NCBI GenBank assembly: GCA_037903475.1
Contig: JBAJFG010000021.1
Coordinates: 186,001-250,000 of the forward strand
Source: Ancylostoma caninum
Lineage: Eukaryota; Nematoda; Chromadorea; Rhabditida; Ancylostomatidae
Length of the DNA stretch: 64,000 bases
Direction of reading: 5' to 3'
Part shown: piece after piece, positions 44,301 to 57,300 of the stretch
How positions within the stretch are numbered: position 1 is the first letter of the stretch
How the letters are laid out: each line of letters begins with the position of its first letter
Notes under the pieces: generated by a model
What the model saw: only the letters and a program-made list of their open reading frames with translations
The model's database searches: none
Told to the model about the DNA's origin: nothing
Position numbers and translations under genes: made by a program

Positions 44301-47093
44301 GCTTGGGCCTTCGTGAACATACCAGCGTAAAACCACAGATTTTCAGGCTAGTGCTATTCTATTCGGCAATGGACTAAACTAATGCGTATTGTCGGAGGGA
44401 AAATCCCATCCGAACTCTTGATTTCCTCTATTTTTATATTTTCTATATTTCTTCTATAACTTCATGCAGTGGCTTATTCAATCGGCTGTATATTCATCAT
44501 CCTTAGAGTGGAATATGGACTATTTTTGGGTAGGTAGCTGATTCCCTCCTCCTAGAACTTGACTCGAAAAAATCAACAATCTCCAAACTTAACATTGGTA
44601 TTTTTGTTGAATTCCTTCTTCGACACAAATGTGAAGAAGGTAGATTGAATTGTGGTCAGAGAGAACAAGTTTAGGAGAATCGTGAATTCGATGAATTCGA
44701 GGTAGATATCTCAGCCCAGCTCCGCTGACTTACGTTATGCTTCATTATCGAGGAAAAGGGTGAAAAATGTTTGAGAAATGAGTGGGCTGTGCAGCCTTTC
44801 CATCATTTCCATTTCTCCTCGACTGCTCAAGCCATTTTCCAGACCTACTGAGAAGTCGATGGCTGTAGTGTCTTACAATTGGAGCTGGAACTGCAGCATC
44901 CCTGTAATACATATGCAGCACTAGGACGTACAACTTAGTTACTTTTACAAGCTTTTATCTGTAGACTCGAAGCGAATGGACTAGTATTGTACTGTGAAAT
45001 AAAGCACCCTCCTTGGTTGATACATGACATTCTTCCTTTGCTGGCTCCACATTTCACCAAGGTGCTCCATAGCAGCGCGAAATACAGAAGTATATATAAA
45101 ATCTGGCAGAGCGAGCCTTCAAGAATTTGAGGGATGGTAGAAACAACAATGCCACGTCTAGCCCTCTATGTATACCAGTTCGGTAACAAACTAGGAAATA
45201 AGCTATAATGTCTTATGGGCAGAGGCATATTCCTTCGTTCTATAGGTTAGAGGGAATGTTTGAAAACTTGCGGACAACACTTTCTCGTCAGTCTATTACT
45301 TCACTGCTTTGGGGGCGGGCGTTAATGCGTTAGGCGTTAACGCTTAAGGCGTTAATGCCGAAAGCTTACAAATTGATTTGACCTTCCTCTTATTTCTAAC
45401 ACAAGAATAGATACGACTGCGATGTATATCCCTCAGTCAGGGATGAACGACGGAATTCGATTTTTTTTTGAGAATCCATTCCTCTTCCGGAAGAGTAACT
45501 TTACAGGGAAGTTCGCCTGCAAGCAAAGCACGATTGAGTGAACTTCTAGCACAATGCTTCCATTTCCATCCACTGAATGGCACTTTCAATGCACTACATG
45601 GTTTTCATGACAGCTCCAAATTTGTGAGAGTGCAGCCACCTATTTTCATGGATGAGATAGTTTGAAATATGCGCAGCAATAAATAATTCCGAGAGGAACG
45701 AGTGGTCATGCACTAGACCTGTGCGCAGATCTCATTCTACTAGGTTAGGTTACTTGGATACGCGAGGCATTTAGGCTAAGTCTATAAACCTCATCGGAAT
45801 TTGAATTTGCGAGAAGAGCTCCTCAAAAAGTATGCACTGTTGTGACCACAGCAAGTTGAACACTTCTGCTAACGAATACACTAGGCGGTTTAGGGTCTCT
45901 GATACAGCTGGTCGAAGATATATCGATATTTGTGCTAACAGAAATGATCCGCTCAGTAAATTTTCAGTCAAAACAAAGCCGTCAGCTGCATTTCCACATT
46001 CGACATCTTCATCGACAACTCGCATTTCCATATAATTCCATCGATAAATATTATACACTTATCAGACCTGAAAATATCCTCCGCCAACGAAGACACAGGC
46101 GCGTAATTTCTTTATGAATGCTCCTCGCAGGTATTTTTCCTTGAGTTCGTCTCATACATACATTGCGCAGAACGACTTCGGGTGAATTCAACCTTCAACC
46201 CTTATGACAGGTGGGGCACTCCTTCCCAGAATTGATCACATGAAGAAATCGAATGAATTCAAATACGTGATCTCTGTGGTCATTATTATGCTTGGTGAAC
46301 CCATGTAAATGAACGCTGCATCACTTTCGAAGAAGTACTGCCCTGTAAGCCCGAGCCAATCTCCGCCCCGAAAAATTAGACCTATTTTTACTGCTCAATA
46401 ACTTCCTCCAGTACTTCCTTCTCACAAATCCTTGCAAGGTTTCACACAGCGTCGGGCGAAAGTTAAGGAGTGGTGCCAGCCTACGTACGCTATGCTGACC
46501 CAATCGTTGCAGGTCGAGGACGGCCTATTTCAGTAATGATTTTGCGAGAGAATCGTTCTAGCCTCAACCCACACAGAGTCTTTCTGTTCTTTGACATTCT
46601 TGAGATCCGTCACAGCATGGACATTTTCAGAACAATAAGGATAGGGGCTCAGTTTTCGTTAAGCGAGTTTTTTTCTTGATGAGAGAAGGACCCATGCCGT
46701 TGCTCTGTCATTCTTGACGTTTATGTTATGAGTGGTCCTAGCACTGTTAGGAACAGCCGCAATAACCCAAAAATTTCCACCCTTCTCGTCCTCACTGTTG
46801 CTATTTTATATAAATTTTGTGTGTGTGTGTGTCTAGGGCTGTTCTTCTGTGCAAAGACAACCTTCACAGATTGCGGCGTAGACCGTAGTCCTGGTGTTTT
46901 CTATCATTTCGCTGTGCATACCGCAGTAGGCAGTCATCATGGAACACATCTTTCTTTTGAAAAGGATGAGGGTACGACAATAACACAAGATAAACATGGA
47001 ACTATTGCAGAAGTATGGGATGCATGCATACGTAATCTTAAAGCACCGTGAGCTGGCTCTGGCCACCGTGGGGAACAAAGAAAATCTGTACTA
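41332..47093. other. Large region without recognised genes
   Basis: Includes a TTCGAA/TTTGAAA-rich direct-repeat tract (42594-42790), a hydrophobic frame at 43541-43813, a hAT-type single end CAGGGATGAACGACGG near 45439 and a TG run near 46820. A 145-codon minus-strand frame (43029-43466) shows no known domain. No splice-consistent gene model could be built. Confidence 0.3.
42594..42790. repeat. Diverged direct repeats rich in TTCGAATATTC
   Basis: Two to three diverged copies of a unit of roughly 65-70 bases, alternating TTTCAAATAAT, GATCC and TCGAATTTTCGAATATTC-type blocks. Confidence 0.55.
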
Positions 47094-47963
47094 TTAGGTT
47101 GGTGCAAATGAAATGGCACTTTTTTATGTTTTCTCTATTTTCTTCCGCAACTTTAACGAACGACAGCTTTGTCAGACCATAAAATATGTGGGATCATTGT
47201 CTACCGTGTGAGCAGGTTGCTGACGCCGTGCGCACAGAGAACTCGAGGAACTGCGAAGCAAAAACAACGAGAACCCCGTTTTGATATCGTCATCTTTAGC
47301 GATTTTTTTCTTGCGGAATAAGAGGCCCTGAAGGTGGGGAGAATAGCTGCAATACAGCAATTTTCCTACAGAATATAATGACCACTGATCCGTTTCCTAG
47401 CAAATGTTCAATACTTGAGCAAGCTCTCGGGAGCAAATTTTAGACGACGCAGCAGTGCAGAATGAGCGCCTCTAAATATTTCTAGCGTTTTTTTAACAGA
47501 CCATTTACGATTTTTCTGAGCAAATAACGGTAATAGACATTATTGAGGACGTTGCATCCAAAAAACAGCTTGAAGAAATTCATCCAGCAAGAGTCCTAGA
47601 AATAAGAAAAAAAGCCTTCAAAACGCTCATCTACTCGCCAAAAGCGAAGTTTGTGCACTTAAGTTCAGATGTGAAATGTGTGCTTATATTTTGGCCAAAT
47701 ACAGAAAAGGTGTTCTGCCTCGTGTCACTTGTAGTTTTATGGAAAAATCCTCGTAATTTTGAAAATTGAAAACGAGTTCCTTGCAAATTTTCAATTGTCT
47801 CGCGCAACTTCTGACTGCAAGAGACATCCTTTATAACCATAGAATAAAAGGGCTTTCTTTGTTCTACAAGCTCGTTATCATACCTATGTAGATGTCACAC
47901 TTCCTCCTAATGAAATTATGTCTTCTTGAGAAAGATGTCGCCATTTCTTTAGCATCAACCTAA
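47094..47963. mobile_element. Mariner-type derivative
   Basis: 870 bp with ends TTAGGTTGGTGCAAATGAAA and the complement of TTTCTTTAGCATCAACCTAA, flanked by TA (47092-47093, 47964-47965). The ends resemble the TTAGGTTGGTGCAAAAG class of mariner termini. Only uncertain traces of transposase sequence are visible. Confidence 0.75.
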
Positions 47964-50387
47964 TAGACTGCTCTAAAAAACTTGTATATATGTATTTTCA
48001 TGTAAATGTCTTATTATTTGCTACGAATATGGATTACATGTCGTTACTATTCTTTTGGGTCGCCATGTGCTCTGTGAATGTTATTCTAAATTTTAGGCAT
48101 AGGCGGAAATGTACACTTCGAGCACGTAGACGTAGCTGTTTTGTACGTAATAGTTCTCAAGATTCCCTCAGGCACTGTGTTGGGAATGTAAATTTTGATC
48201 CTAAAGCATCTGTCTTCACGGCTTACAGTTGCGGTGCGGTTTCCGGCCAATATTTTACGATATATAACAGCTATGATCGGTTCATTTCGTTTTCGCTTCC
48301 ATGTATGTACACACATAAGTTTCAGGTGTGACCTTCTTAGCTGGTAAAGGAGCTTATTATCTTGTGATATTCGAAGGTTTCACTTCCGACAAAGAAAAAT
48401 ATTAGTTCATAATTGTTGCATCCAACCACTGTACTGCCATCCTTCACTGCCCCCATTAATCGCTGAAATATTCATTTTTTTTCGAAGCTTTGTATTCGGA
48501 AATTTACAACTTACAAAAATTTCTTTTTGAATTTTTGAATTTGAAGGCGCTTTGCTCTTCCTTCTCTTCTCTCATTTTTCAAATGAATTTCTAATATATC
48601 TGAGGGTTGTGTGCTTGCTGGAGCCTATTGCTATGCCCTGAGGTGGAAAGTTCCTCGATTTGTGAGGTTGAGTAGCAAATCCTTGCCACCTCTTAGTTTT
48701 TCTCAAGCGTTTCCGATTTCTTCGATAGCTAGGGCGCGCAAAGTGCATTAAGCCATCTGTACCACCAGAGAACGTTCAAACGCACCAGCGGAGTAAGAAA
48801 AGAGTCGCTGAGAATCGTAGAACATAGGAAATTATGGTAGTGTTGACTGCCCCCTTACACTACAGCGGTGGCATTTTGTAGGGTGTTTTTACGAACAATC
48901 TATTATTTCTGGGAGTTCTGTGGACGTACCTGGCGCAGGAATCTCTTCAGAGTGAATGGATCCTCTGAAGAGGAGCTGGACCTTTGCAAGGATTGCACAT
49001 GCAGGATCATATTTCACTCCATATTGGAGTTCAGAAACCGCTTAATGCCCATGACGATGCAAGTTGGAGAGCGGGCAGCGATGAACAATATTTCCAGAAG
49101 CAGTAACTTGGCCTTTCCTTAAAAAATACCAAGGTTGCAAGAAGAATCAAAAAAAGTCATTTGCAAAAAAAAGTATTTTTGCACTACCACAACTGTATCT
49201 CGTGGGCTTTCATTCTCTTGGTTTTCCAGTTTTTTCGGCTCTTCTCAGGTTGAATCCTTTCACACCATGCTCAGTTGCTTCTGACGTAACTACCTAATCT
49301 TTTCTCATTCTTCCTGCCTTTAAGGTGTGTTTCTGTCAAAATCCATTGATCTGGGAAGAATTACTGTTTTCCAAATCCTTGTTTGTACTTTCATTTCGAA
49401 TTTCTGAAAGCGATCTGCACTCACTTGGGCGCTGAAACTTTGCTCTGCACGTTACGAAAATGGAAAATTAACGCGGACTATTGCAAAATATATATTAGTA
49501 TATGTCATATAACATTTTGTTACATAGTATCAGATAGTTTGCTGTTTAACGCCGTTTTGCTCCTTGCGGTTCATACATCCCGCAAACGTCTTTGTTCTGG
49601 AACATCAAAACCTTTCCTACCCATATTAATTTTGGCTGGATTCTCCTTCACAACACTGTTGTGTTTTGGTATAAAATCAACGCCTGTGTAGCGAGGTAGT
49701 TCCTGGAATTTTGAAGCGTGGACCCAAATCCATAACTTGAACGAGGTTGGCGGCCCATGGCTTTTTTACAAAACGACAGAGGCTCGCTAGTTGTTATTAA
49801 GTTCAAGTGGAGATAAGAGCTGAGGAAATGCTCCACGAGGGGTTGGCAACTCGACTTTCATGAAGACGTCCAATAAGAGGAATTCGACCTCTTAAACAGG
49901 CTCAAGTCAAAGCAAGCAGGACATTACGGGAGCTCTAGAAGTCAGGTGCTTGAGCGTACCCCTTCAATTAAAGAGAACTGGCGAGACGAAGTAGATGGAC
50001 AGTATGAGCATAGCGAAGAACACTGACGTTAACACATACGTATAAGCCCGCAAATCCTTGGTCTATAGATATTCTTACTACCCGTTTCTTGGAAGGGTTG
50101 CCATTGTCGATAGGGAAAGCGTCATACATATACGACAATAGGCAAAGGTCGTCTCAGGATCTATGCTCTAGCGATGCACCCAAAAATAGACAAACCATCG
50201 CTGCACAATTCGCAGATTTCTTTAATCTTCTCGGTCATGAGCTGAGCGATCCGCAAAGATTTCCTTTGTAACGGACGCAACAGCCGTTGATCCTAAGGCT
50301 ATTTCGATTGAAGTACTGTAGGAGAAACTCTTAACTAAGGCAGCTAAGTAAGCAGACAAGGCTCACTCTCTGATGGCTGTGCAGCAA
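47964..50387. other. No recognised feature
   Basis: Two hydrophobic open frames (47990-48331 and 49383-49691) could be exons of membrane proteins, but no family motif or gene structure supports this. Confidence 0.3.
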
Positions 50388-50607
50388 GAACGCAGCCCAA
50401 ACCGCGCAATGGTTCGAGTAGAAACACCAGCAGCAATGGTTTTTAGTTGCTGCCACCCTCCCCTCAATTGCTGCTCGACCTTTTGTCCCTTTAGCAGCAA
50501 TTGCTGAGGGACGGCAGCAGCTGAGGGGGGAATGGCAGCAACTGGATACCTTTGCTGCTGGGATTTCTACTCGAACTATTACGCCGTTCGCGCTGCGTTC
50601 GTGCTGC
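50388..50607. repeat. Foldback repeat rich in CAGCAG
   Basis: The left arm (GTGCAGCAAGAACGCAGC ... GGTTCGAGTAGAAACACC) and right arm (GGATTTCTACTCGAACTATT ... GCTGCGTTCGTGCTGCAC) are inverted copies. A second, inner inverted pair of AGCAGCAATTGCTG-type sequence lies between them. About 220 bp; probably a MITE. No target duplication determined. Confidence 0.75.
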
Positions 50608-53600
50608 ACATTTACCGGAGCTGGTGCTGGGGGATAGCGCAAGACAGGATGTTCAAGTGTCAACCGCGTACAAAATTGAGCATTTGGGCCTTTAGCTTCT
50701 GATTTTACATCCTTCGAAGCTGTGTGCAGCAGACTGCCATATAATCACCTAATCTACATATGTCTTGAACTCTGTTGTGAAACGTTTACATATGGACGGA
50801 TCTTACTCTAAATCAACATGTGCAGCTTCTTAAAGTATGAATCTAGCATGTTTTAGGCCTCCAGAATTTTTTTTCTATTGACAACATTCCACAAACGCTA
50901 CGCACAACGCTGTTTTTTCATATTGATAAAAATGTTGGTCTAGAGCCGAGTTACAACTTTTCCAAAGAGTATCTGCTCTGGAACTTCTGCACGAACCTAA
51001 TAATTTGCTCATCTTCGTTGCGTGGGAGTCCGACGGTTATCGTCGTACATCCATTCGCAATCTTCTCACTTAATCCTCTTAATTCGCTTCGCGTGCTCGG
51101 GGGCAGGCGATTAAGTGGATCGCATTTCCGGATGAGGGGGTTGGCCGCTTGCCAAATATGAACTTTTCAGATGCCTTTCGGCGATCCACCGGACTACGTG
51201 CATTTGCGGACGAACGAGAGCCAGATGCAGCTCATTTCAATGGGAGACCAGCCGGAAACCCCCTCGTGAGTCCTTTTGATTCTTTGTGAAATTTTTGCCA
51301 CCACGCTCACGTTTGTAGCGGTTCACCATGCTTCAACACGCCTTCAACTAGGGAAGAACCGCCCGCCGTCGTTTTCATACCAGGCAAGGTGAGCAGGAAG
51401 CACTCCGTTATATGTGCATATGTATGTGCAACTCAGCACTTTGATGCGAACAATTTATCTTAAAAATGAAGAAGCTCAATAGTCATCTAGTCAGATGTGA
51501 AATCTCTCCGAGATGCTTTTCCCATTTTTTTCTAGGGCGCTCACCTTCTATTTTTCGCCTGTTTTTTCTACCAATGTTCCAATTCGGTACTCCTATGCTC
51601 CTCTTTGACTTGACTATTCCTTTGCTGGCCCTTTCTCGTGATTTCCGTCGTACGTACAACAACTGCTTTCAGAGGTTATGAATCACCTCCTCAGAGCTGA
51701 AACCAACTTACCAACAAGCATTTGATGAACTAGTTGCTGACCACATCAGAAACTTGCTCTCCATAAAGCTTGTTGCCAACTTCTTCTCGTCTTTTGTTCG
51801 CAACGAGCTGTTTTCCCCTTCCCTGCCGACAAGCTGTTAGCCGCGTAGACTTGTCGACAACTTCTTTTCGCCTTCTTTTTGCTAACAACTGAGCCTTACG
51901 AAATTGCCAAGAAATTCGGTTCCGCCTCTTCTTGACAGACAGTATTTAACCCTTGCAGAGAACACATGCCGTCTGCAAACAATTTTTTTCCAAATTATAC
52001 TTGTTAACCATTACCCAAGGGTCCTCAATAGTAGCATCGTATATCACGCGGATGATGAAACTTGAAACTTTTCCAACAAGACAGAGACAAGTTGGTGGAA
52101 AGATTTTCGACAAGTTATCGGTCCAAGAGCTTGTCGACAACTTGTTTCAGCTCTTCCTTTCCCACAAGTTGTCTGGAGGAAAGCCTGCTGACAGCTTGTT
52201 TTCGGATGGCATGATAACCTCAAACTTGTCGACAACGATTCGCCATTTAAAATGTTACCTTCAATTGTTCTGGGGCATAGCTGGCCTGACGACTTTTTTT
52301 TGAGTTTCTCAGTCTTAGGTTCAGGGGGGGGGGCACAGGTATCCTCTGTTCTTGGATAGACACGGAGCCCATCTATTCGTGGAAAAACTGCTGAACGTGG
52401 TTCAAAAGGTGCCGTCACTTGGTACCACATCTCAATAATCATCTTAGATCAGAGCTGAATTGTCCTTGATAAAAAAGACGAGGAGGGGGCTCTCTATACG
52501 CTTCCTTACCAAGGCCTGACGTGTGCTGTGCTAGTGCTTGCTAATGCCCAATAATCTAAAGGTCCTGCCTGACCAGATCAGCTGAGCATTTCCTGCATCA
52601 TCCATTGCAGAAGCTGAATCCTTCCAAAAACACTATCAATTTGGTGTTGTTTGTCCATGGTATGCCCAAGGTGAGGAGTCATCAAACTGTAGTGAGGGCC
52701 TACCCCCGCTGCTACTCTTCCACTTTTCCACAGCTTTCGTGATCCATAAGAAATAAAAATACGAGTCTGTTGGAAAGTCTTCCTTCTTAGTGGTTCGATG
52801 TAGTGCAGACATGGGAGAAATTTTATTGCGGATCTACCGCGGGAATGTTCGGGCACTCAACGAACATGGTGTGAGATCGTCACTCCCGCGTTGCCACTGC
52901 GCCAACCTGCAGGATTATCGCTGACAACAGCGAATCAATTCACGTTTTGCTCTATTTGTTAGGCGTATTCAGGGATAACGCTGGTGCACTCTATTCTTGG
53001 AGAGACCTGGAACCGTTCTCCATGATATTCTACCATTGATAATCAATTCCAGAAAAAAGTTGAAGTTGAAGACTCCAGTCTACGGAAATTAAAACCCTCC
53101 ACAGCCCGGCACCCATTTGAGTTTTCTATGCGGGTGCTTCGCTGTGAGAGATTATGAATGCATGAAAATTACACCGCCCACGTACGACCGCCCCGAAGGA
53201 CATTGCGCCAGACCGGAAAACGATTGAGGAACATTCTGCAGAAACGATCGCATTCCTGATGCATAGGAAGCAGTTAGGCCCGGAGGAATGTCTCTGAGAG
53301 CTCGCGAACGTACAACCTCATGACAGACTTTTTTTGTGTCTTTCTATTGATAGTTAACTATTCACAGTAGAAAGTAGAGAGCACCCGTTCACGGTAATGT
53401 AAAAGAGAACAGTCGGAAACAAAAAGCCACAAAGAAAATGATGTTTCTTGGAAAGGGTAACGATTGTTATGATTTCGCTGATTGAGAGGCCAGTAACCAG
53501 GTAATATCACTAGGCTCACAATGTCATGGTCATTACTCATCCCGACCACCTCCCCACTCGCTCTCTCCACCCCTTCTTCTCTTAAAATTCTGAGTTTTCT

Positions 53601-53866
53601 GGTCAACACAGGCTCTGAAATATCACAGTTACGGATTTTCATAGAAACCCTAGCGCCACAGGTTACATAAGCGTATGATATTTTCCCAAGACCTCCATCA
53701 CTGTGCAGAGGCGGAGTTATCCTTCTGCGAGACTTCTGACCAGGGTATATGCATGCGTCTAGTGTTTCCTTCCATTATTCAGGATTACCTGATACCTGCC
53801 AGCAACGCGCGTTGGTCACTGCAGAACATTTCACCAATTTTTTCTATTTCTTCCCCATGCCTTATA
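50608..53866. other. Unassigned region with degenerate short repeats
   Basis: Between about 51740 and 52240 the motif CTTGTCGACAACTT and variants (GACAAGTT, AAGCTTGTTGCCAACTTCTT) recur irregularly on both strands, like a decayed minisatellite. A G-run is at 52324-52333. A lone mariner-type end (GAACCTAATAAT) is near 50993. Confidence 0.4.
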
Positions 53867-54791
53867 TTAGATTGGTAGAAAAGTTTCGTCGGTTTTTCCA
53901 AATTCCATAATTCTCCTCAGATGTAGTACGGCAAGTAGGTATGCTAATAGCTTCCAGAGCGAATCCCTCTCTTTCTTTAATACAGCTTTATTAGGCGTCC
54001 ACTGCTGTTGAAAGGCAAAAAAATATTCACAAATTTACAGGCACCAGACTTTCGATCTTTCATTTTTTGCGTGGTTTTTCAAGAAGACCAAAACAATTTG
54101 GTTTGAAACACCTTCGTTACACGTAACCTAGAGAACACTACCAATTCCACCGTCGAGCTCTGTCTCGATCGCATGCGTTTCAGAGTAATGCATACATGCA
54201 CTTTTTCAAGCAAGTTTTTTTTTACATACATGCACTTTTTCAAGCAAGTTTTCAAGTTTCCTTGCTTTTTTCTCAGAATTCTTGCTAAACGATCCAGTCC
54301 ATTTTGGTCATTTGAGTCAATACTCTAAACATTGCTTGTAGCTGTAATTTGCATGAAATGTCGAAGATGCTTCATTAGAACTATGTATCCTTAAGATGTC
54401 TGTAAGGGCGCCCAAAACCGGCCAGAATTCGTTTCCAGGAGCTGCCTTAAATTTAGATAACCTCGCTGGCAAACGCTTTATCACCCATCACATTTTCTAG
54501 AATTTTGCCGTACAGGTGCAGTCTTCCCTTGCTCAACTATTTCTTGCTATACTAGCGAAAATTGCCAGACATGCCGACCCAAAAATGGCAGTTTACGATT
54601 TTTCGGCTTCACTGCTTCTCTTGTTCTAGGCAAAGGCCGCAAGGGCGTGCTCGAAAGGTGAGTAGTGGTCTCCACTGATCATAAAACTTAAGGCGCTTGT
54701 CAAGGTTGCTGTTCGATGGAGTTGTGGAAGAAAATAAAATCGACGTAAAAAAAAGAAAGGAAAAAACCGCAAAACATTTGCATCAACCTAA
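53867..54791. mobile_element. Mariner-type derivative
   Basis: Ends TTAGATTGGTAGAAAAGTTT and the complement of AACATTTGCATCAACCTAA, flanked by TA (53865-53866, 54792-54793). 925 bp with no intact transposase. A 25-base direct repeat (TACATGCACTTTTTCAAGCAAG-type) is at 54194-54250. Confidence 0.7.
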
Positions 54792-55220
54792 TATTCCGAC
54801 CCATTTGTATATGGTTGTGGCAACCAGAGAATATTGCTGATTCATCTGTTCAGTTGAATGCTTCTCGTTTATAACTTTCTTCAGATAGTTATGTTAACAA
54901 TTCATTACTATCTCATCACAAGCTTAAGAACTGGTACAATTGAACACCTAGGGGCAGGATGTTAATAAGTCTTTCTGTTTTCGTTTACTTTCAGGTAATT
55001 ACTGGCCTGTCCACCGATAACTTAGGTTGGTGTAGGACAGGTTTGAAGAAGGCATTAGATGCCGGAAGCTTAGGAATAAAGGCGTTGGAGAACTTACAGC
55101 TGAGCAACTACATAGATCTGCAAAATCATATGAAGCGCTCAGACAGAACAGTTCCGAAAAAAATCAGAGAGTGTCAACTACAGATAGGGACAAATAATAA
55201 CAAATATAGTTACCATACTA

Positions 55221-55513
55221 TTAGGTCGTCAAGTATGAAATGTCCGAGCGGTCAGATTGACAGTCTCTTTTTTCAAAGATTTACTAGATCTCTTCTCATC
55301 TTTGCTTCCATTATGAAGGTACATCCTCTTCCTTTCAAAATCACTTCCAGGGTTTTTGATTAGTTTAACTACTCAAAGACGAGAAATCGTGTCTTTTTGA
55401 AACACAGGTTCCATTTTCCAGCACATTCGGATATCTTATATTGCATCTTGCTTTAGAAACAAAACTCGAAATCTTCTCATCCAAAATCGGACGTTTCATA
55501 CTTGAAGACCTAG
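55221..55513. mobile_element. Short mariner-type MITE
   Basis: 293 bp with inverted ends of about 30 bases (left TTAGGTCGTCAAGTATGAAA, right the complement of CTAGGTCTTCAAGTATGAAA) and TA at both edges. Confidence 0.8.
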
Positions 55514-56363
55514 TAGTTACATAAATAGATTGAAATTCGAAGAAGTCTGACAAAGAAATTTGACATTCCTGCAACGGGAAGAAACAGAGTCCTAGGGAGC
55601 AGCTAAAAAAACATGTCCTTGCCTTCCTCGAATATTTTAGTTTTCGAATCCTGTATCAATAATTGGATTAATCAAAGTATACAGTTTTTAATCGTATGCG
55701 GTTGTAGGGTGTACCACCAACGAGGTGAAATGAGTCAACCCATTCGAAAACCGGGTACCCTTGAATTCTCCGCACAGCTGTCAGCAAACTAAACCACTCT
55801 GCAGCACCATCTGATATCAGTTTCCATGTCCAGTATTTGGGAAATATACCGCTTCTTCATCGTTGGAAAAGTGCAACCATCGACTCACATTGATCTTCTT
55901 CTTTTTCTCTAATATTTATGTGCGGAGCAGATGTTGAAGTCATCACCAGACCTGTCATTCGCTCGCAATCATTATTTGGTGGCCCAGGAAGGTGTCGAAG
56001 AAAATTCAAGCCACTCCGTTCATAGCACTATTAGAGTCATTCTTAGAGCATTTACTTTCCGAGAGATTTCAAATTTGCTTCAATGAAAAAAATTTTCTAT
56101 TCCTGTTGATGGCGTCGAAAATTGGCTGTGATAATCTTTGTACAGATCACCCTTCTCTCATCTCCTATTCGTTTTTTTTCCAACGTTTCTGATGGAATTA
56201 TTTACATGCGTATCAATCGCGAAAAAAAATATGTTAATTAGTCCTGTCCTCAGCTTCCCAGTAAAGCGCTGATCTGGTCGAATACCGTTCGAATGGCCAA
56301 TCGAATATTCAAACGTAAGCAGTAAGTAGGTAGCTAAAACCCTGCAGCGAATTATGCATGAAT
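55514..56363. other. No recognised feature
   Basis: AT-rich intergenic sequence between two MITEs; no coding or repeat structure assigned. Confidence 0.4.
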
Positions 56364-56631
56364 CAGTGGTAGGCACAGGGGGGAGGCGTGGGCGGGGGGG
56401 GCGCCCTCCTCGGGGAATGGGTCGCCAAATTTTCGAAATTACTTTACAATTCAAATAAAAATCTTGTATTAGCTTATTTTTATTATCACTCCTAATATAA
56501 TTTTTGTTATTTATTTGCTGTTATAATTAATATTTCTATGCATTTTATTTTCCATGTGGGTCCTCAAAGCGGCGGAGACCCCTCTTTTTTTCCAGCGTCG
56601 CCTTTCCGCCCACTTTCTGCGTCCGCCACTG
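56364..56631. mobile_element. hAT-like MITE (CAGTGGCGG family), reverse orientation
   Basis: 268 bp from CAGTGGTAGGCACAG to CTGCGTCCGCCACTG. The interior has GGGTCGCCAAATTTTCG and AAGCGGCGGAGACCCC as in other copies. Flanking octamers GCATGAAT and GTACGAAT agree at six of eight positions, compatible with an aged 8-bp duplication. Confidence 0.85.
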
Positions 56632-57300
56632 GTACGAATAAATAAGGGTCTGGTTGCATGCTTGATATTGCCCAGGGTGGATGTGTAGACGCCCGTGTTA
56701 ACGATGGGCGAATTTGTCTGGTGCTACACGTCAATCCTGGGTAATCTCAATGATGCATGCGGCCTCAGAAATAAAAAAAGGAAGATTTATGTACCTCTAC
56801 CGTCTTATCGCACGCATTCGAGCATTCGCTCAATCATTCGAATATTATCCCACCCAGTTAGCACTCCAGTTCATACATAGTTCAGGCTAAATCTAACAAT
56901 GACGGATGTCGAATCTTCTCCAACATCCAGTAACTGCTCTTGGTCAAAGGCATGACACCTGTTCCTATGCGTAGTTTACGATAAAAGAGTTCATCTGGCT
57001 GACGGGAATTAAACTCCCCTAATCCCCTGAACAGTCAGCCTCGTTTTGGCGTAGACAGCGCCGGAAAACACGTTGTTGAGCAGCGTCGCCATTTAACAGC
57101 ACTCAACTAATTTCACTCGCCACTTCCTCTTTTGTTCTTTGCCTCCACTTATTTGCTCCTGAAGAGCAGTGACACTGCGCAGGTGCCGTTCGACCGCTGC
57201 CCAATTCTGCTTAATTGAACTCTGAACTCTTCGTAGAACTCAGCAGTTTGGAAAGTTTGGCTTTCAAAAATTCGGGAATCCGCTTGTGAATGACTCATTA

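Noticed and set aside
45463..45665. Plus-strand frame ending HDSSKFVRVQPPIFMDEIV
   Set aside because: Reads like protein, but no family is recognised and no initiating ATG or acceptor is clear.
47990..49691. Hydrophobic frames resembling chemoreceptor transmembrane segments
   Set aside because: No conserved receptor motif and no way to link the pieces into a model; hydrophobicity is expected from AT-rich sequence.
54959..55363. 134-codon plus-strand frame
   Set aside because: Its 3' part lies inside the MITE at 55221-55513 and the rest matches no family.
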